NCBI GenBank assembly: GCA_023228885.1
Contig: JALOAJ010000004.1
Span: 61,352 to 125,351, forward strand
Length of the DNA stretch: 64,000 nucleotides
Direction of reading: 5' to 3'
DNA from: Bacillota bacterium
GTDB lineage: Bacteria; Bacillota; Clostridia; Monoglobales; Firm-18
Shown here: positions 63,192 to 64,000 of the stretch, in pieces
How positions within the stretch are numbered: the first letter of the stretch is position 1
How the letters are laid out: the number at the start of each line of letters is the position of its first letter
Program-made: the position numbers and the translations under genes
The notes under the pieces: model-generated
What the model was told of the DNA's origin: nothing
What the model saw: only the letters and a program-made list of their open reading frames with translations
The model's database searches: none

Positions 63192-63848
63192 TCAGCTTGT
63201 TCTAAATTTGCCCCCGATTTTTGAATTTAAAACATAAACAACCTGCTTCCATGCCAAAGCTTCTTGCTTTGACCATTCTTCATGAGAAAACCGATAATCG
63301 TTTTTGCGTTTAATTTCATCTAAATGATGTATTAATTTCTCGTATTTCGACAAAGTTATCTCCTTTATCTTACTTATATTCGGTTTTTTATTAAAATTTT
63401 GAATCATATTCAAATGAGGCATGCAAAGCAGACCTCCTTTGGAATACTTTTCGGAAAACTTTTCATCTCCAAAGGCATTCGTAAATGCCTCGATATATAT
63501 TTTTTCGCTTGCATTTGCTTGACTGCAAAAAAGGCATTTGTTACTCGGTCGACTTGAATTTTGCCCCTTGTTGTTTGAACTATTGGAAAAATCAATCGCC
63601 CTGTTAAGCAAATCGCCGTAAATAAGCGCGTGTGCCAGAGGGTCACCCTTTTTCATCATCATATAGGCATGATGGCTGCAAAACCCGTTAGCGCTGCAAA
63701 TTTCACTCCTCAGAGCCCTGTCGTTAACCCCTTCGTATAAAAAACTTTCAATGCTTTGCAAGGTGCCTTTGATAACTAATTCACATATCGGGCATTGTTC
63801 CTTTTGCATAGCATCATAAAGTGCATACCAAACCATATCTTTTCCCAT
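63192..63848 (-). CDS. DUF6062 family protein with Cys pairs
   Basis: 218 aa, soluble. Recognised as DUF6062 (unknown function, Clostridia). It has paired cysteines and histidines that suggest a metal site: CPICELV near 17, NGFCSHHAYM near 60, CLFCSQ near 105 and LLCMPHL near 135. ATG 63848 follows AGGAGG; the frame upstream runs into the IS and is not part of it. First gene of an operon with cdd and nadE. Confidence 0.75.
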   Translation of the reverse strand: MGKDMVWYALYDAMQKEQCPICELVIKGTLQSIESFLYEGVNDRALRSEICSANGFCSHHAYMMMKKGDPLAHALIYGDLLNRAIDFSNSSNNKGQNSSRPSNKCLFCSQANASEKIYIEAFTNAFGDEKFSEKYSKGGLLCMPHLNMIQNFNKKPNISKIKEITLSKYEKLIHHLDEIKRKNDYRFSHEEWSKQEALAWKQVVYVLNSKIGGKFRTS

Positions 63849-63896
63849 TAAAATTCCTCCTAAAACATTATACCGTACTGTAAAGTTAAATGAAAA

Positions 63897-63925
63897 TTGA
63901 GGACTCCAAACCTTTCTGGTACAAT
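63897..63925 (+). promoter_or_regulatory. transposase promoter inside the IS end
   Basis: TTGAGG (63897-63902), 17-base spacer, TACAAT (63920-63925), followed by AGAAAGGA as ribosome binding site before ATG 63971. Confidence 0.6.
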
Positions 63926-63970
63926 GTTTCTGCAACAAAACACATACCTCCCAGAAAGGAAGAAGTCCTC

Positions 63971-64000
63971 ATGCAAAAAATTGTATCAGTTTCTTGTCCA
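63971..64000 (+). CDS. transposase, first ten codons
   Basis: Only MQKIVSVSCP is visible. The SCP start is compatible with a zinc-ribbon N-terminus, as in several IS families. The pseudogene copy near 32 kb has VQKVVSAFCSKC. The rest lies beyond the window. Confidence 0.65.
   Translation, partial: MQKIVSVSCP

Larger units (their letters stand above)
63893..64000 (+). mobile_element. left end of an insertion sequence
   Basis: The segment from AAAATTGAGGACTCC onward is shared with the decayed copy at 31.9-32.1 kb. It has a promoter and the first codons of a transposase. A long hairpin can form: GAGGACT (63899-63905) with AGTCCTC (63964-63970) and CCTTTCTGG (63911-63919) with CCAGAAAGG (63951-63959). 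The IS family cannot be fixed from this piece. The right end lies outside the window. Confidence 0.8.

Noticed and set aside
1..64000. CRISPR array, rRNA operon, prophage or replication origin
   Set aside because: No regularly spaced direct repeats, rRNA-like stretches, phage structural genes or DnaA-box clusters were seen in the window.

Overview
The window looks like a low-GC Bacillota (Firmicutes) chromosome, most likely Clostridia. The reasons are strong AGGAGG-type ribosome binding sites, TTGACA/TATAAT promoters with 17-base spacers, many GTG and TTG starts, and gene families typical of that phylum: MutS2, a BusR-type regulator, DUF6514, DUF6062, a YtaF-like protein, YycH/YycI, S-layer homology (SLH) proteins and LplB/YtcP-type sugar permeases. 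The genus cannot be read from the sequence.

Layout. Positions 1-5.9 kb hold housekeeping genes (Na/phosphate transporter end, mutS2, an esterase, tyrS). Positions 5.9-8.2 kb hold uxaC and an AraC regulator whose start codon appears to be ATA. Positions 8.3-14.3 kb form a tightly overlapping hexose/amino-sugar operon: galE, a sugar nucleotidyltransferase, an N-acetylhexosamine-1-kinase-like kinase, a ROK protein, a PIG-L deacetylase and nagB. Positions 14.4-18.2 kb encode two exported carbohydrate-active proteins (GH26-like, phosphodiester glycosidase). Positions 18.2-22.9 kb hold uridine phosphorylase and a glycine-betaine transporter operon divergent from a BusR-like (c-di-AMP-sensing family) repressor, with overlapping promoters. 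Positions 22.9-29.4 kb hold a DUF6514 protein, a Ca-type P-ATPase, a YtaF-like membrane protein, a polar amino-acid ABC transporter and a small protein.

The accessory core is 29.4-51.6 kb, all on the plus strand: a four-hairpin element, a membrane-anchored AraC regulator, an LplABC-like ABC importer, an M14-type metallohydrolase, a secreted and a cytoplasmic polysaccharide lyase family 8 (PL8) protein, two large exported proteins that share a recently duplicated domain, two SLH proteins and a ThrE-type serine/threonine exporter. It reads as a locus for degrading an acidic polysaccharide. The substrate is not determined. With uxaC (uronate) and the amino-sugar operon in the same window, a glycosaminoglycan-like polymer is a reasonable guess. 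M14 plus ThrE also allows an amino-acid-decorated glycuronan.

Positions 51.6-54.2 kb are a graveyard of broken genes around two tRNA-Ser genes: an IS30-type transposase tail, two GNAT acetyltransferase fragments and an ANT(6)/AadE-like gene stopped by an in-frame TGA, plus a methyltransferase with a possibly shortened start. Positions 54.3-64 kb return to a core-like stretch: two exported proteins of unknown function, yycH, yycI, apbE, htpG, nadE, cdd and a DUF6062 gene. The window ends in the left end of an insertion sequence; a decayed copy of the same end lies at about 32.0 kb, just before the PL8 locus.
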